A program made the translations under genes and the position numbers. The notes under the pieces were generated by a model. It had not been told where the DNA came from, did no database searches, and saw only the letters and a list, made by a program, of their open reading frames with translations. This document shows positions 1 to 5,831 of a DNA stretch of 8,875 bases, piece by piece. The DNA comes from an uncultured Ilumatobacter sp. (GTDB lineage: Bacteria > Actinomycetota > Acidimicrobiia > Acidimicrobiales > Ilumatobacteraceae). Each line of letters begins with the position of its first letter. Within the stretch, counting starts at the first letter, position 1. Location: assembly GCA_937891565.1 (NCBI GenBank), contig CALAHA010000434.1:1-8875 (forward strand), given 5' to 3'.

Positions 1-88
1 CGAGGCTGCGATACGCAGTTCGGATCGTGGCGGCATCTGCCGTGGAGCGGACTCCCAGCACGTCGTAGTGAGTTCTGCCTGCCACCAT
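1..88 (-). CDS. J-domain (DnaJ-like) protein, N-terminal fragment
   Basis: Only the first 29 codons are inside the window; the gene continues past position 1. The translation from the ATG at 86-88 contains THYDVLGV, followed by an ADAATIRTAYRSL stretch. This is helix I and the start of helix II of a J domain, the module that stimulates the ATPase of Hsp70/DnaK. The diagnostic HPD tripeptide would follow just outside the window, so it cannot be confirmed. The J domain begins at about residue 6, as is usual when it is N-terminal. A TATCGT box (94-99, minus strand) lies 5 bases before the ATG and may be a -10 element of a leaderless transcript; no Shine-Dalgarno sequence is seen. The gene follows the Lrp/AsnC gene on the same strand after a 72-base gap. 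Whether it is full DnaJ, CbpA-like or another J protein cannot be told from the fragment. Confidence 0.72.
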   Translation of the reverse strand, partial: MVAGRTHYDVLGVRSTADAATIRTAYRSL

Positions 89-160
89 CGGCGACGATAA
101 CGCCGAAAGTAGACAGCTCGGTTGCTGCCAACCGCCGGGTGAGGTTGGGGGCGAGGTCGA

Positions 161-607
161 TCAGTCGAGGATCGTGCGCAGGATCAACTGCGATTCGGTT
201 CGCGCCACCACTTCATCGGCTCGAACCCACCGGATGAATGCGTCGAGACCGGGCGCTCCGACGCATTCGACGATGATCTTGTAGTCAGCCGAGCCAGTCA
301 CGTACGCTGCAAACACCACTTCATCGCGCGCGGCGATGCGCTGCTCGAAGGCATCAGCACCATCACCCGGAACCAGGCTGACGTCGACGATTGCTTGAAC
401 CGTGCGACCAATCGCTGCGGCGTCGATCCGAGCCTCGTAGCCCGTGATCACACCTTGCTGCTCAAGTCGCTTGACCCGATCGGCGACCGACGTTGGGGCG
501 AGATGGACGCGATCACCAAGCTCTCGCCAGCTGATTCGTGCGTCGTGACGCATCTCGCCGAGGATTCGAGTGTCAATGCTGTCAAGCCCTGAGGATTGCA
601 TGTCCAT
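161..607 (-). CDS. aldR: Lrp/AsnC family transcriptional regulator, likely AldR
   Basis: This 148-residue protein has the size and two-part layout of the Lrp/AsnC (feast/famine) family. Residues 8-60 are the AsnC-type winged helix-turn-helix, from LDSIDTRIL through SWRELGDRVHLAPTSVADRVKRLE to GVITGYEARID. Residues about 68-148 are the RAM ligand-binding domain, with the family's glycine-rich turn (VTGSADYKIIV, 103-113), where amino-acid effectors bind at the dimer interface. It is divergent from alanine dehydrogenase with only 54 bases between start codons. In Mycobacterium tuberculosis the same pair is AldR/ald, with AldR controlling ald in response to amino acids, so an alanine-responsive regulator of the neighbour is the natural inference. 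The ATG at 605-607 is preceded by AAGAAT (minus strand, 614-619) at a 6-base spacing, which suits a leaderless start; a second ATG at 599-601 is the alternative. Family assignment is secure; the AldR name rests on context. Confidence 0.9.
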   Translation of the reverse strand: MDMQSSGLDSIDTRILGEMRHDARISWRELGDRVHLAPTSVADRVKRLEQQGVITGYEARIDAAAIGRTVQAIVDVSLVPGDGADAFEQRIAARDEVVFAAYVTGSADYKIIVECVGAPGLDAFIRWVRADEVVARTESQLILRTILD

Positions 608-648
608 TCACACATTCTTCCAGAGAAACGCGCCGCAAACGAGTGTGA
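608..648. promoter_or_regulatory. Divergent aldR-ald control region with inverted half-sites
   Basis: The 54-base gap between the two start codons holds an inverted repeat, TCACAC (608-613) and GTGTGA (643-648), with arm centres 35 bp apart. The left arm touches the regulator's start codon. A minus-strand AAGAAT (614-619) sits 6 bases from the regulator ATG. A plus-strand GACAAT (647-652), overlapping the right arm, would start transcription just before the ald ATG at 662. Arms that overlap both candidate promoters are what one would expect of a shared operator for an Lrp-type regulator. The arms are only 6 bp, so chance cannot be excluded. Confidence 0.35.
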
Positions 649-661
649 CAATTGGCGCACC

Positions 662-1795
662 ATGAAACCCATGACTGCACCAGTAATCAAAACCGTCGGC
701 GTGCCGACCGAAGTGAAGACCGCCGAACACCGTGTGGCCCTCACACCCGACGGTGTCCGCGAGCTCGATGCGCGCGGTATTCAGGTGCGTATTCAAGCCG
801 GAGCGGGTGTCGGCGCATCGATTATGGATGAGGACTACATCGCTGCTGGCGCCACCATCGTGCCGACTGCTGCCGATGCCTGGGCCCAAGAAATGGTGCT
901 CAAGGTCAAAGAGCCCAAGGCCGAGGAGTTCCAGTACCTGCGTGAAGATCTGACGCTCTTCACCTACCTCCACCTCGCCGCGTACCCTGGCGTCGCCGCG
1001 GCGCTACTCGCTGCGAAGACGACCAGCGTTGCCTACGAAACCGTGCAGCTCGCCGACGGATCACTCCCCCTTCTCGCTCCAATGAGTGAGGTCGCCGGCC
1101 GCCTCGCACCGCAAATGGGCGCTCACTTCCTCGAGCGCCACAAGGGCGGGCGCGGCGTCTTGATGGGTGGCGTTCCCGGCGTCAGCCCGGCCAAAGTCGT
1201 CGTGCTCGGCGCCGGCAACGTCGGCTGGAGCTCGGCGGTAATCGCAGCTGGTATGGAAGCCGAAGTCACCGTGCTCGACAAGAACCTCGAACGCCTGCGC
1301 TACGTCGACCAGATCCACAAGGGTCGCATCTCGACGCTTGCGTCAAACCAGGGATCGATTGAGCGAACGGTCATGGAGGCCGACCTCGTCATCGGCGCCG
1401 TACTCGTTGCAGGCGGCCGTGCCCCTATCGTCGTGAGCGAGGACCTCGTCAGGCAGATGAAGCCGCGTGCGGTCATCGTCGACGTTGCCGTCGACCAGGG
1501 TGGTTGCATTGCCACCACGCGCGAAACCACGCACGACGAGCCGGTCTTCGAACTGCACGGTGTCGTGCACTACGCCGTCGGCAACATGCCGGGCGCCGTA
1601 CCGCACACCAGTACCTATGCACTGACCAACGCAACACTCCCCTTCCAGCTGCAGGTTGCACTCGGCGGTGCCGTCGGCGCCGCACGGATGAACCCGGCTC
1701 TGGCACACGGCCTGAACACCGTCAACGGTGTCTACACCAACGAGATCGTGGCGGCGTCCCTCGACGCCACTGCCGTCAGCCCATTCGAAGCCTGA
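662..1795 (+). CDS. ald: Alanine dehydrogenase
   Basis: Catalyses reversible NAD-dependent oxidative deamination of L-alanine to pyruvate and ammonia in the cytoplasm; in actinobacteria it can also regenerate NAD under low oxygen. The protein is 377 residues from the ATG at 662, or 374 from the ATG at 671; the family is about 370. The open frame reaches back to 596, but that would overlap the divergent regulator. Numbering from 671: VGVPTEVKTAEHRVALTP starts the N-terminal AlaDh/PNT domain, KVKEP supplies the substrate-binding lysine (K80), and YLHLAA the catalytic histidine (H101). A GxGxxG nucleotide fold (VLGAGNVG, 178-185) follows, with the ribose-binding aspartate in VLDKN. VDQGG carries the catalytic aspartate (D275). 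These match the known K75, H96 and D270 of the M. tuberculosis enzyme. All key residues are present and the gene looks intact. Confidence 0.96.
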   Translation: MKPMTAPVIKTVGVPTEVKTAEHRVALTPDGVRELDARGIQVRIQAGAGVGASIMDEDYIAAGATIVPTAADAWAQEMVLKVKEPKAEEFQYLREDLTLFTYLHLAAYPGVAAALLAAKTTSVAYETVQLADGSLPLLAPMSEVAGRLAPQMGAHFLERHKGGRGVLMGGVPGVSPAKVVVLGAGNVGWSSAVIAAGMEAEVTVLDKNLERLRYVDQIHKGRISTLASNQGSIERTVMEADLVIGAVLVAGGRAPIVVSEDLVRQMKPRAVIVDVAVDQGGCIATTRETTHDEPVFELHGVVHYAVGNMPGAVPHTSTYALTNATLPFQLQVALGGAVGAARMNPALAHGLNTVNGVYTNEIVAASLDATAVSPFEA

Positions 1796-1827
1796 GGCCG
1801 ACCCCAACATCTGCAGTGCTCATTCTC

Positions 1828-1833
1828 TAGTCT
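1828..1833 (+). promoter_or_regulatory. Candidate -10 box, leaderless start of the P450 gene
   Basis: TAGTCT fits TANNNT and is followed by exactly six bases before the ATG at 1840, which would place the transcription start on the start codon. No Shine-Dalgarno sequence precedes the ATG. The same arrangement is seen before the genes at 3618 and 4711. No clear -35 hexamer is visible. Confidence 0.5.
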
Positions 1834-1839
1834 GGCCGG

Positions 1840-3075
1840 ATGGGCACTGCCGCATCACCAACGCTCGTCACCGAGATGGATCTTCCGGTCATCGATCCGA
1901 GTCTCTTCGCAATGCCACACGAAGAAGTGTTGGCCGCAATGACCAAACTCGCCGACGACACGTGGATCGCACGCAGCCTGTTTGGCTACTCGATCCTCAG
2001 CTACGCCGACGCCACCGCTGTCTTGCGCGACAAGCGTTGGCACAACGCCGCTTCGAAGATCCCCGAAATGCGCGGCATCACCGACCCTGAGCTGATCGGC
2101 AACCGCGAGAAGCCGTCGATTCTTGCCGCCGAAGGTGACGTACACACTCGGCTTCGTCGCCTGGTCGCCAAGGCATTCTCACCACGCTCTGCTGACCGGC
2201 TTCGACCGTTCATGCGCGAGGTCATGAACGGGTTAATCGACCCGGTGGCAGCGTCTGGCACGGCCGACATCGTCGCCGACATCACCGAGCCATATCCCAT
2301 TCCGATCATCTGTGAACTGCTCGGTGCGCCAAAAGAAGATTGGCAGCTGTTCTCCCGCTGGGCTGAAGACGTTCTCCGCGTGTTCAACGCCAACGTGCTT
2401 GACGAACTCGACATCATCAAGGCGGCGCGCAGCGAACTGAATGAGTACACGATGCAGATGATCTCGGAGCGGCGCAACGACCCGCGCGAAGACTTGCTGA
2501 CCGACCTGATCGCGGCCGAAGAAGATGGCGACAAACTTGACGCCGAAGAACTGCTGATGATGGTCAACGCGGTGATCATTGGCGGCACCGACACCACTCG
2601 CAATCAGCTCGGCTGCTCGGTCGCCCTCTTCGCAGAGCATCCTGACCAGTGGAAGCTGCTGGCCGACGATCCCGATATCGCACCACGCGCTGTCGAGGAG
2701 TCGATGCGCTATTTCGGTGCAGTCCGTGGCACCGGCCGATTCGCAAGTGAAGACATCGTTTACCGCGACATTCTTTTTCCTGCAGGCACCTTCATTTTTC
2801 CGTCAACCGCAACCGGCAACCGTGATCAGGGCACGTTCCCCGGCGCCGAGACCTTCGACATCCGCAAAGAGCCGGCCGGTTCACCGCATCTCACGCTCGG
2901 CTCGGGTATCCACTACTGCCTCGGTGCGTGGCTCGCACGGGCCGAACTGCAAGAAGCGCTGCCGATCCTCGCTCGCCGCATGCCTGACTTGAAACTGGCC
3001 GACGGCGTGCAGTGGAAGCCCCCTGGCACCGCGATCTTCGGCCCAGACAAGCTCCCCGTCACCTTCACCCCATAG
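1840..3075 (+). CDS. Cytochrome P450
   Basis: A soluble bacterial class I P450 of 411 residues (usual range 390-430) with no membrane anchor. It would use ferredoxin and ferredoxin reductase to hydroxylate a hydrophobic substrate; no such partners lie in the window. Landmarks: the C-helix HTRLRRLVAKAFSP (102-115), whose His/Arg contact the haem propionates; the I-helix oxygen-activation motif GGTDTT (249-254, acid-alcohol pair within it); the K-helix ExxR in ESMR (287-290); the meander GNRD; and the haem loop LGSGIHYCLG with the cysteine thiolate at C360. The usual aromatic residue seven before the cysteine is leucine (L353) instead of Phe/Trp. The start at 1840 is supported by a TAGTCT box six bases upstream; an internal ATG at 1876 is possible. 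The gene follows ald after 44 bases but appears to have its own promoter. Family membership is certain; substrate and CYP family cannot be assigned by eye. Confidence 0.95.
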   Translation: MGTAASPTLVTEMDLPVIDPSLFAMPHEEVLAAMTKLADDTWIARSLFGYSILSYADATAVLRDKRWHNAASKIPEMRGITDPELIGNREKPSILAAEGDVHTRLRRLVAKAFSPRSADRLRPFMREVMNGLIDPVAASGTADIVADITEPYPIPIICELLGAPKEDWQLFSRWAEDVLRVFNANVLDELDIIKAARSELNEYTMQMISERRNDPREDLLTDLIAAEEDGDKLDAEELLMMVNAVIIGGTDTTRNQLGCSVALFAEHPDQWKLLADDPDIAPRAVEESMRYFGAVRGTGRFASEDIVYRDILFPAGTFIFPSTATGNRDQGTFPGAETFDIRKEPAGSPHLTLGSGIHYCLGAWLARAELQEALPILARRMPDLKLADGVQWKPPGTAIFGPDKLPVTFTP

Positions 3076-3076
3076 G

Positions 3077-3100
3077 TGCGGATGGGGTTGCGGATGGGGT
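3077..3100 (+). repeat. Tandem 12-base direct repeat
   Basis: TGCGGATGGGGT occurs twice back to back (3077-3088 and 3089-3100), starting one base after the P450 stop codon. The second unit forms the left side of the palindrome at 3087-3117, so the first unit looks like a partial duplication of that element's edge by slippage or by insertion. Confidence 0.7.
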
Positions 3101-3117
3101 CAGGCCCCTTTCGCAAC
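3087..3117 (+). repeat. REP-like palindrome, copy 1 of family A
   Basis: An imperfect palindrome centred on A3102. Outer arms GTTGCG (3087-3092) and CGCAAC (3112-3117) pair perfectly, and inner arms GGGG (3096-3099) and CCCC (3105-3108) pair around TCAGG. It lies 11 bases after the P450 stop and reaches the stop codon of the convergent ArfB-like gene. Its inverted copy is at 7650-7678, with 27 of 29 positions identical. Three T residues follow the GC stem, so weak terminator activity for both converging genes is possible. There is no long U-tract, and the second copy speaks for a dispersed element. Confidence 0.65.
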
Positions 3118-3542
3118 TATTCGTCGCGACTCGGTCGACGGCGCTGCTGTTTGACTTCTGATCGCTCCGACTTCGCTTGGAGTCGACGACGCTGCGAGCC
3201 GCGGGTCGGCTTCGTTGCTCGACGCCGCCGCTGCACGTGCAATGCACCGCGCAACTTCGCGGCCATTCGTTCAGCTGCGAGCGTTCGGTTGCGGAGTTGT
3301 GAGCGTTCGTCATCGGCAACGACGCGAACGACCTCTCCGAGCTTGTCGATGACGCGTTGACGCTCGGACTCGTTGAAGGCGGACGAGGTGGTGAGGTCGA
3401 GTGTCAACTCGACGCGGGTCGCCGCCTTGTTTGCATGCTGACCTCCTGGGCCACCCGACGCCGAGAAGGTCTCCTGCAACTCGTACTGGGGGATGCGGAC
3501 TGAGTTCGTCACCACCAGCCGATCGTCGTACTCGCCACCCAT
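3117..3542 (-). CDS. arfB: Peptidyl-tRNA hydrolase ArfB-like (GGQ ribosome-rescue factor)
   Basis: A small release-factor-like protein of 141 residues from the ATG at 3540-3542; a GTG at 3546-3548 would add two. It carries the class I release factor catalytic loop, SASGGPGGQHANK, with GGQ at residues 33-35. That motif hydrolyses peptidyl-tRNA in the ribosomal A site. There is no codon-recognition domain. Instead the C-terminal third is strongly basic (QRRRRATKPTRGSQRRR and onward to KQQRRRPSRDE). This matches ArfB/YaeJ, whose tail enters the empty mRNA channel of stalled ribosomes to release them without tmRNA. E. coli ArfB is about 140 residues, so this is full length. It stands alone, convergent with the P450 and divergent from the gene at 3618. 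Its stop codon overlaps the edge of the palindrome at 3087-3117. No Shine-Dalgarno sequence or convincing -10 box was seen. Confidence 0.9.
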   Translation of the reverse strand: MGGEYDDRLVVTNSVRIPQYELQETFSASGGPGGQHANKAATRVELTLDLTTSSAFNESERQRVIDKLGEVVRVVADDERSQLRNRTLAAERMAAKLRGALHVQRRRRATKPTRGSQRRRLQAKSERSEVKQQRRRPSRDE

Positions 3543-3605
3543 CCACACATCATGGCCTGCGCGAGGTACTGCAGGCAGGACTGATTTCTGCGGGCCGCGT
3601 TCACC

Positions 3606-3611
3606 TACGGT
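3606..3611 (+). promoter_or_regulatory. Candidate -10 box, leaderless start of the LLM oxidoreductase
   Basis: TACGGT fits TANNNT and stands six bases before the ATG at 3618, the same spacing as before the P450 gene. The CTGGGG between box and ATG is too close to the start codon to work as a normal ribosome binding site. It lies in the 75-base gap between the divergent ArfB-like gene and this gene. Confidence 0.5.
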
Positions 3612-3617
3612 CTGGGG

Positions 3618-4655
3618 ATGGCAGATCTCAAGCTCGGATACAACACCGGATACTGGTCAGCAGGCCCGCCGCATGGTGCGCTCGAGGCAGTGCAGGAGGC
3701 CGAGAAGCTCGGTTTCAACTCGGTGTGGACCGCCGAGGCCTACGGCTCCGACGCACTTACGCCGCTCGCCTGGTGGGGCGCCCAAACCAAGACGCTTCAG
3801 TTGGGCACGGCAATTGCTCAGATGTCGGCGCGCACGCCGACCGCCATGGCGATGGCCGCACTCACCATGGACCACCTCTCTGACGGCCGCTTCATCCTCG
3901 GCCTCGGTGCATCTGGCCCCCAGGTCGTTGAAGGCTGGTACGGCCAGCCGTATCCGCGCCCGCTCGAACGCACACGTGAGTACATCGACATCGTGCGCCA
4001 GGTATTTGCCCGCGAGGCTCCCGTCGAGTACAGCGGCAAGCATTACCAACTGCCGTTCGACGGCGGCGCCAACCTCGGCAAGGCCCTCAAGCCAACTGTG
4101 CATCCACTGCGCAACGACATCCCGATCTACCTCGCCGCCGAGGGACCAAAGAATGTTGCTCTGTCGGCAGAGATCGCAGACGGCTGGCTCCCCCTGTTCT
4201 TCTCGCCGAAAGAAGACCGTTGGTACCGCGATCAGCTCGACGAAGGCTTCGCCGCATCGGGCGACCCGACCAAGAAGGATCGCTTCGAAGTGACAGCGAC
4301 CGTGTCAATCGTGCCGGGCGACAACGTCCAGGAATGTGCCGACATGATCCGCCCCTTCCTTGCGCTGTACGCAGGCGGCATGGGCGCAAAGGGCGCGAAC
4401 TTTCACTACGAGGTGTTCGAACGCATGGGCTACGGCGACGTCGCCGACAAGGTGCAGAACCTCTACCTCGAAGGCAAGAAGGCCGAAGCAGCTGCGTCGA
4501 TCCCGCTCGAAATGGTCGAAGATGTCGCACTCGTCGGCCCGGCCGGAAAGATCAAAGAAGAGCTGAGCAAGTGGGAAGACAGCTGCATCACCGAACTGCT
4601 GCTCAGCGGCCCCGCGATGATGCTCCCCCACTACGCCGAACTGATTCTCGGCTAA
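3618..4655 (+). CDS. LLM class F420-dependent oxidoreductase (Rv3520c-like)
   Basis: A 345-residue luciferase-like (TIM-barrel) oxidoreductase of the type that uses reduced deazaflavin F420. The N-terminus GYNTGYW and the segments LGFNSVWTAEAYGSDALTPL (31-50), LGTAIAQMSARTP (62-74) and LSDGRFILGLGASGPQVVEG (87-106) follow the conserved core of the family. So do REYIDIVRQVFARE (120-133) and IYLAAEGPKNVALSAEIADG further on. The GASGPQVVEGWYG block is characteristic of the subfamily named after M. tuberculosis Rv3520c (TIGR03559). Reaction and substrate are unknown for most members; F420 use is inferred from the subfamily. The start at 3618 fits a TACGGT box six bases upstream. The frame is intact. 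Similar genes sit in actinobacterial lipid or steroid catabolic regions, and a P450 lies upstream here, but a shared pathway is only a suggestion. Confidence 0.9.
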   Translation: MADLKLGYNTGYWSAGPPHGALEAVQEAEKLGFNSVWTAEAYGSDALTPLAWWGAQTKTLQLGTAIAQMSARTPTAMAMAALTMDHLSDGRFILGLGASGPQVVEGWYGQPYPRPLERTREYIDIVRQVFAREAPVEYSGKHYQLPFDGGANLGKALKPTVHPLRNDIPIYLAAEGPKNVALSAEIADGWLPLFFSPKEDRWYRDQLDEGFAASGDPTKKDRFEVTATVSIVPGDNVQECADMIRPFLALYAGGMGAKGANFHYEVFERMGYGDVADKVQNLYLEGKKAEAAASIPLEMVEDVALVGPAGKIKEELSKWEDSCITELLLSGPAMMLPHYAELILG

Positions 4656-4663
4656 TGGTTGAC

Positions 4664-4694
4664 CGGTCACACTGCGCCAGGCACAGTGTGACCG
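4664..4694 (+). repeat. Strong hairpin between LLM gene and DUF971 gene
   Basis: CGGTCACACTG (4664-4674) and CAGTGTGACCG (4684-4694) form a perfect 11-bp stem with a 9-base loop, starting nine bases after the LLM stop codon. No U-tract follows, so it is not a classical intrinsic terminator. Its right arm ends three bases before the TAGCCT box of the next gene, so it covers the region where a -35 element or operator would lie. The GTCACAC arm sequence recurs in the palindromes at 6159-6189 and 6208-6242, which suggests relationship to those elements. It could be a REP-like element, an operator, or both. Confidence 0.6.
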
Positions 4695-4697
4695 CCG

Positions 4698-4703
4698 TAG
4701 CCT
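4698..4703 (+). promoter_or_regulatory. Candidate -10 box, leaderless start of DUF971 gene
   Basis: TAGCCT fits TANNNT and lies seven bases before the ATG at 4711. It follows the hairpin at 4664-4694 directly, giving the DUF971/DUF2071 pair a possible promoter of its own. Confidence 0.45.
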
Positions 4704-4710
4704 GAGGCCG

Positions 4711-5091
4711 ATGGCTCGCCACGACGTTCTCAATATCGAAGTCGACCGAGCGTCGCACGTCGAGATCGAGTTCGAAGACGGTGTCATTGCCCGCTTCGAA
4801 CTGGCACCACTTCGCCTCGCCTGCCCATGCGCCGAGTGCAACTCGCGGCGCCAGAAGGGCCAACCCGTGAGCCAGTCGGTCATGGAAGGCGGCCCGATCT
4901 CAATCACCGACGCCGAACTCGCCGGCGCATGGGGGCTCAGCCTCGATTGGTCCGATGGCCACTCGACTGGCATCTACGCGTGGACCGTGATGCGCCAGTG
5001 GATGGACGAACGCGACGACGATGTCGACGATCCGGCCAACCGCAAGGTGTTCGGGAAACCCGTCGACGGCCCCATCCGCCGCGCCGACTGA
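4711..5091 (+). CDS. DUF971 (gamma-butyrobetaine hydroxylase-like N-terminal) domain protein
   Basis: This 126-residue protein is essentially one DUF971 domain (PF06155), the small zinc-binding module also found at the N-terminus of gamma-butyrobetaine and trimethyllysine dioxygenases. Visible signatures are FEDGVIARFELAPLRLACPCAEC (22-43), with cysteines at 38, 40 and 43, and LSLDWSDGHSTGIYAWTVMRQW (76-97), with histidine 84. In the eukaryotic dioxygenases three cysteines and a histidine in this arrangement bind zinc, so zinc binding is likely here. There is no dioxygenase catalytic domain. Stand-alone DUF971 proteins are widespread in bacteria and have been linked by context to Fe-S assembly, but their function is not established. 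The C-terminal tail is acidic (DERDDDVDD). It probably forms a two-gene unit with the DUF2071 gene, which begins about 10 bases after its stop. Confidence 0.88.
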   Translation: MARHDVLNIEVDRASHVEIEFEDGVIARFELAPLRLACPCAECNSRRQKGQPVSQSVMEGGPISITDAELAGAWGLSLDWSDGHSTGIYAWTVMRQWMDERDDDVDDPANRKVFGKPVDGPIRRAD

Positions 5092-5101
5092 CTGGCAACC
5101 C

Positions 5102-5830
5102 TTGGATCCGAAGCCACTTTCCGTCACGTGCCCCGATCCAATCAAGCGCGGCTGGTTGCGGAACGACTGGCACGACCTGACCTTCCTGCATTGGCCGTAC
5201 GAGCCCGACGCCGTCCAAGCACTGCTTCCTGACGGGCTGACCGTCGACACCTTCGACGGGAAGGCGTGGGTGTCGCTTGTCCCGTTCATGATGCGGCGGG
5301 CCGGCCCGACGTGCCTCCCGAAGCTGCCGTACGTGTCCGACTTCGAAGAAACCAACGTGCGGACCTATGTGGTTGACTCGCTCGGCAACCGGGCGGTGTG
5401 GTTCCTGTCGCTCGACTGCGTGCGACTCCCAGTTGTCTCATTCGCGAAAGTGCTGATCGGGTTTCCGTACTTCTGGGCCGACATGACGCTCGACATCGAC
5501 GGCTCGAAAATCACGTACGCGACTCGACGTCGACGCTGGCCACGATCACCTGCAGCGCTCACCAACGTGAGCATCGACGTCGGCAAGCCAATCGAGCCGA
5601 CCGAACTCGACGTCTTCCTCACCGCTCGTTGGGGAACGGTGGCGAAATCATTCGGTCGGCTGTGGTTCCACGCCGTCGATCACGAACCATGGACCTTCCA
5701 CGACGCGACACTCATTGCACTCGATGATTCAGCGATGACCGCCCCCGGCCTGCCAACGCCGATTGGTGGACCGATCGTCCGCTGGGCTCAGCCGGTGCAC
5801 GCCCGTTTCGCTCGCCCGGTCCGCGTCTGA
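5102..5830 (+). CDS. DUF2071 (YqjF-like) family protein
   Basis: A protein of about 242 residues of the DUF2071 family (PF09844; B. subtilis YqjF is a member). The family signature is clear: LTFLHWPYEPDAVQALLPDG, then FDGKAWVSLVPFMMR, then FEETNVRTYVVD and VWFLSLDCVRLPVV. The function is unknown; the fold is related to acetoacetate decarboxylase-like barrels, which suggests small-molecule binding. Start choice: the only in-frame candidates are ATG 5021, TTG 5102 and TTG 5156. ATG 5021 would overlap the DUF971 gene by 71 bases and add a low-complexity 27-residue head unlike the family, so TTG 5102 is preferred although no Shine-Dalgarno sequence is visible. Its stop at 5828-5830 is one base from the stop of the convergent AtuA-like gene. 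Translational coupling to DUF971 is plausible. Confidence 0.85.
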   Translation: MDPKPLSVTCPDPIKRGWLRNDWHDLTFLHWPYEPDAVQALLPDGLTVDTFDGKAWVSLVPFMMRRAGPTCLPKLPYVSDFEETNVRTYVVDSLGNRAVWFLSLDCVRLPVVSFAKVLIGFPYFWADMTLDIDGSKITYATRRRRWPRSPAALTNVSIDVGKPIEPTELDVFLTARWGTVAKSFGRLWFHAVDHEPWTFHDATLIALDDSAMTAPGLPTPIGGPIVRWAQPVHARFARPVRV

Positions 5831-5831
5831 T

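Noticed and set aside
596..661. ATG at 596 as the start of alanine dehydrogenase
   Set aside because: It would overlap the divergent regulator's coding start and add 22 residues not found in the family. ATG 662 or 671 gives the normal length.
2001..2603. A 200-codon minus-strand open frame opposite the P450 gene
   Set aside because: Serine-rich, antisense to conserved P450 helices, with no recognisable motif.
3087..3117. Classical intrinsic terminator for the P450 gene
   Set aside because: Only three T residues follow the GC stem before CGCAAC, and the element has a near-identical copy elsewhere, so a REP-like repeat explains it better. Weak termination is not excluded.
3553..3617. Short repeats such as CCTGC/GCAGG in the ArfB-LLM intergenic gap
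   Set aside because: Arms of five bases are expected by chance in GC-rich DNA, and no link to a promoter element was seen.
5021..5101. ATG at 5021 as the start of the DUF2071 protein
   Set aside because: It would overlap the DUF971 gene by 71 bases in another frame and add 27 low-complexity residues that do not resemble the family N-terminus. TTG 5102 fits the family boundary better.
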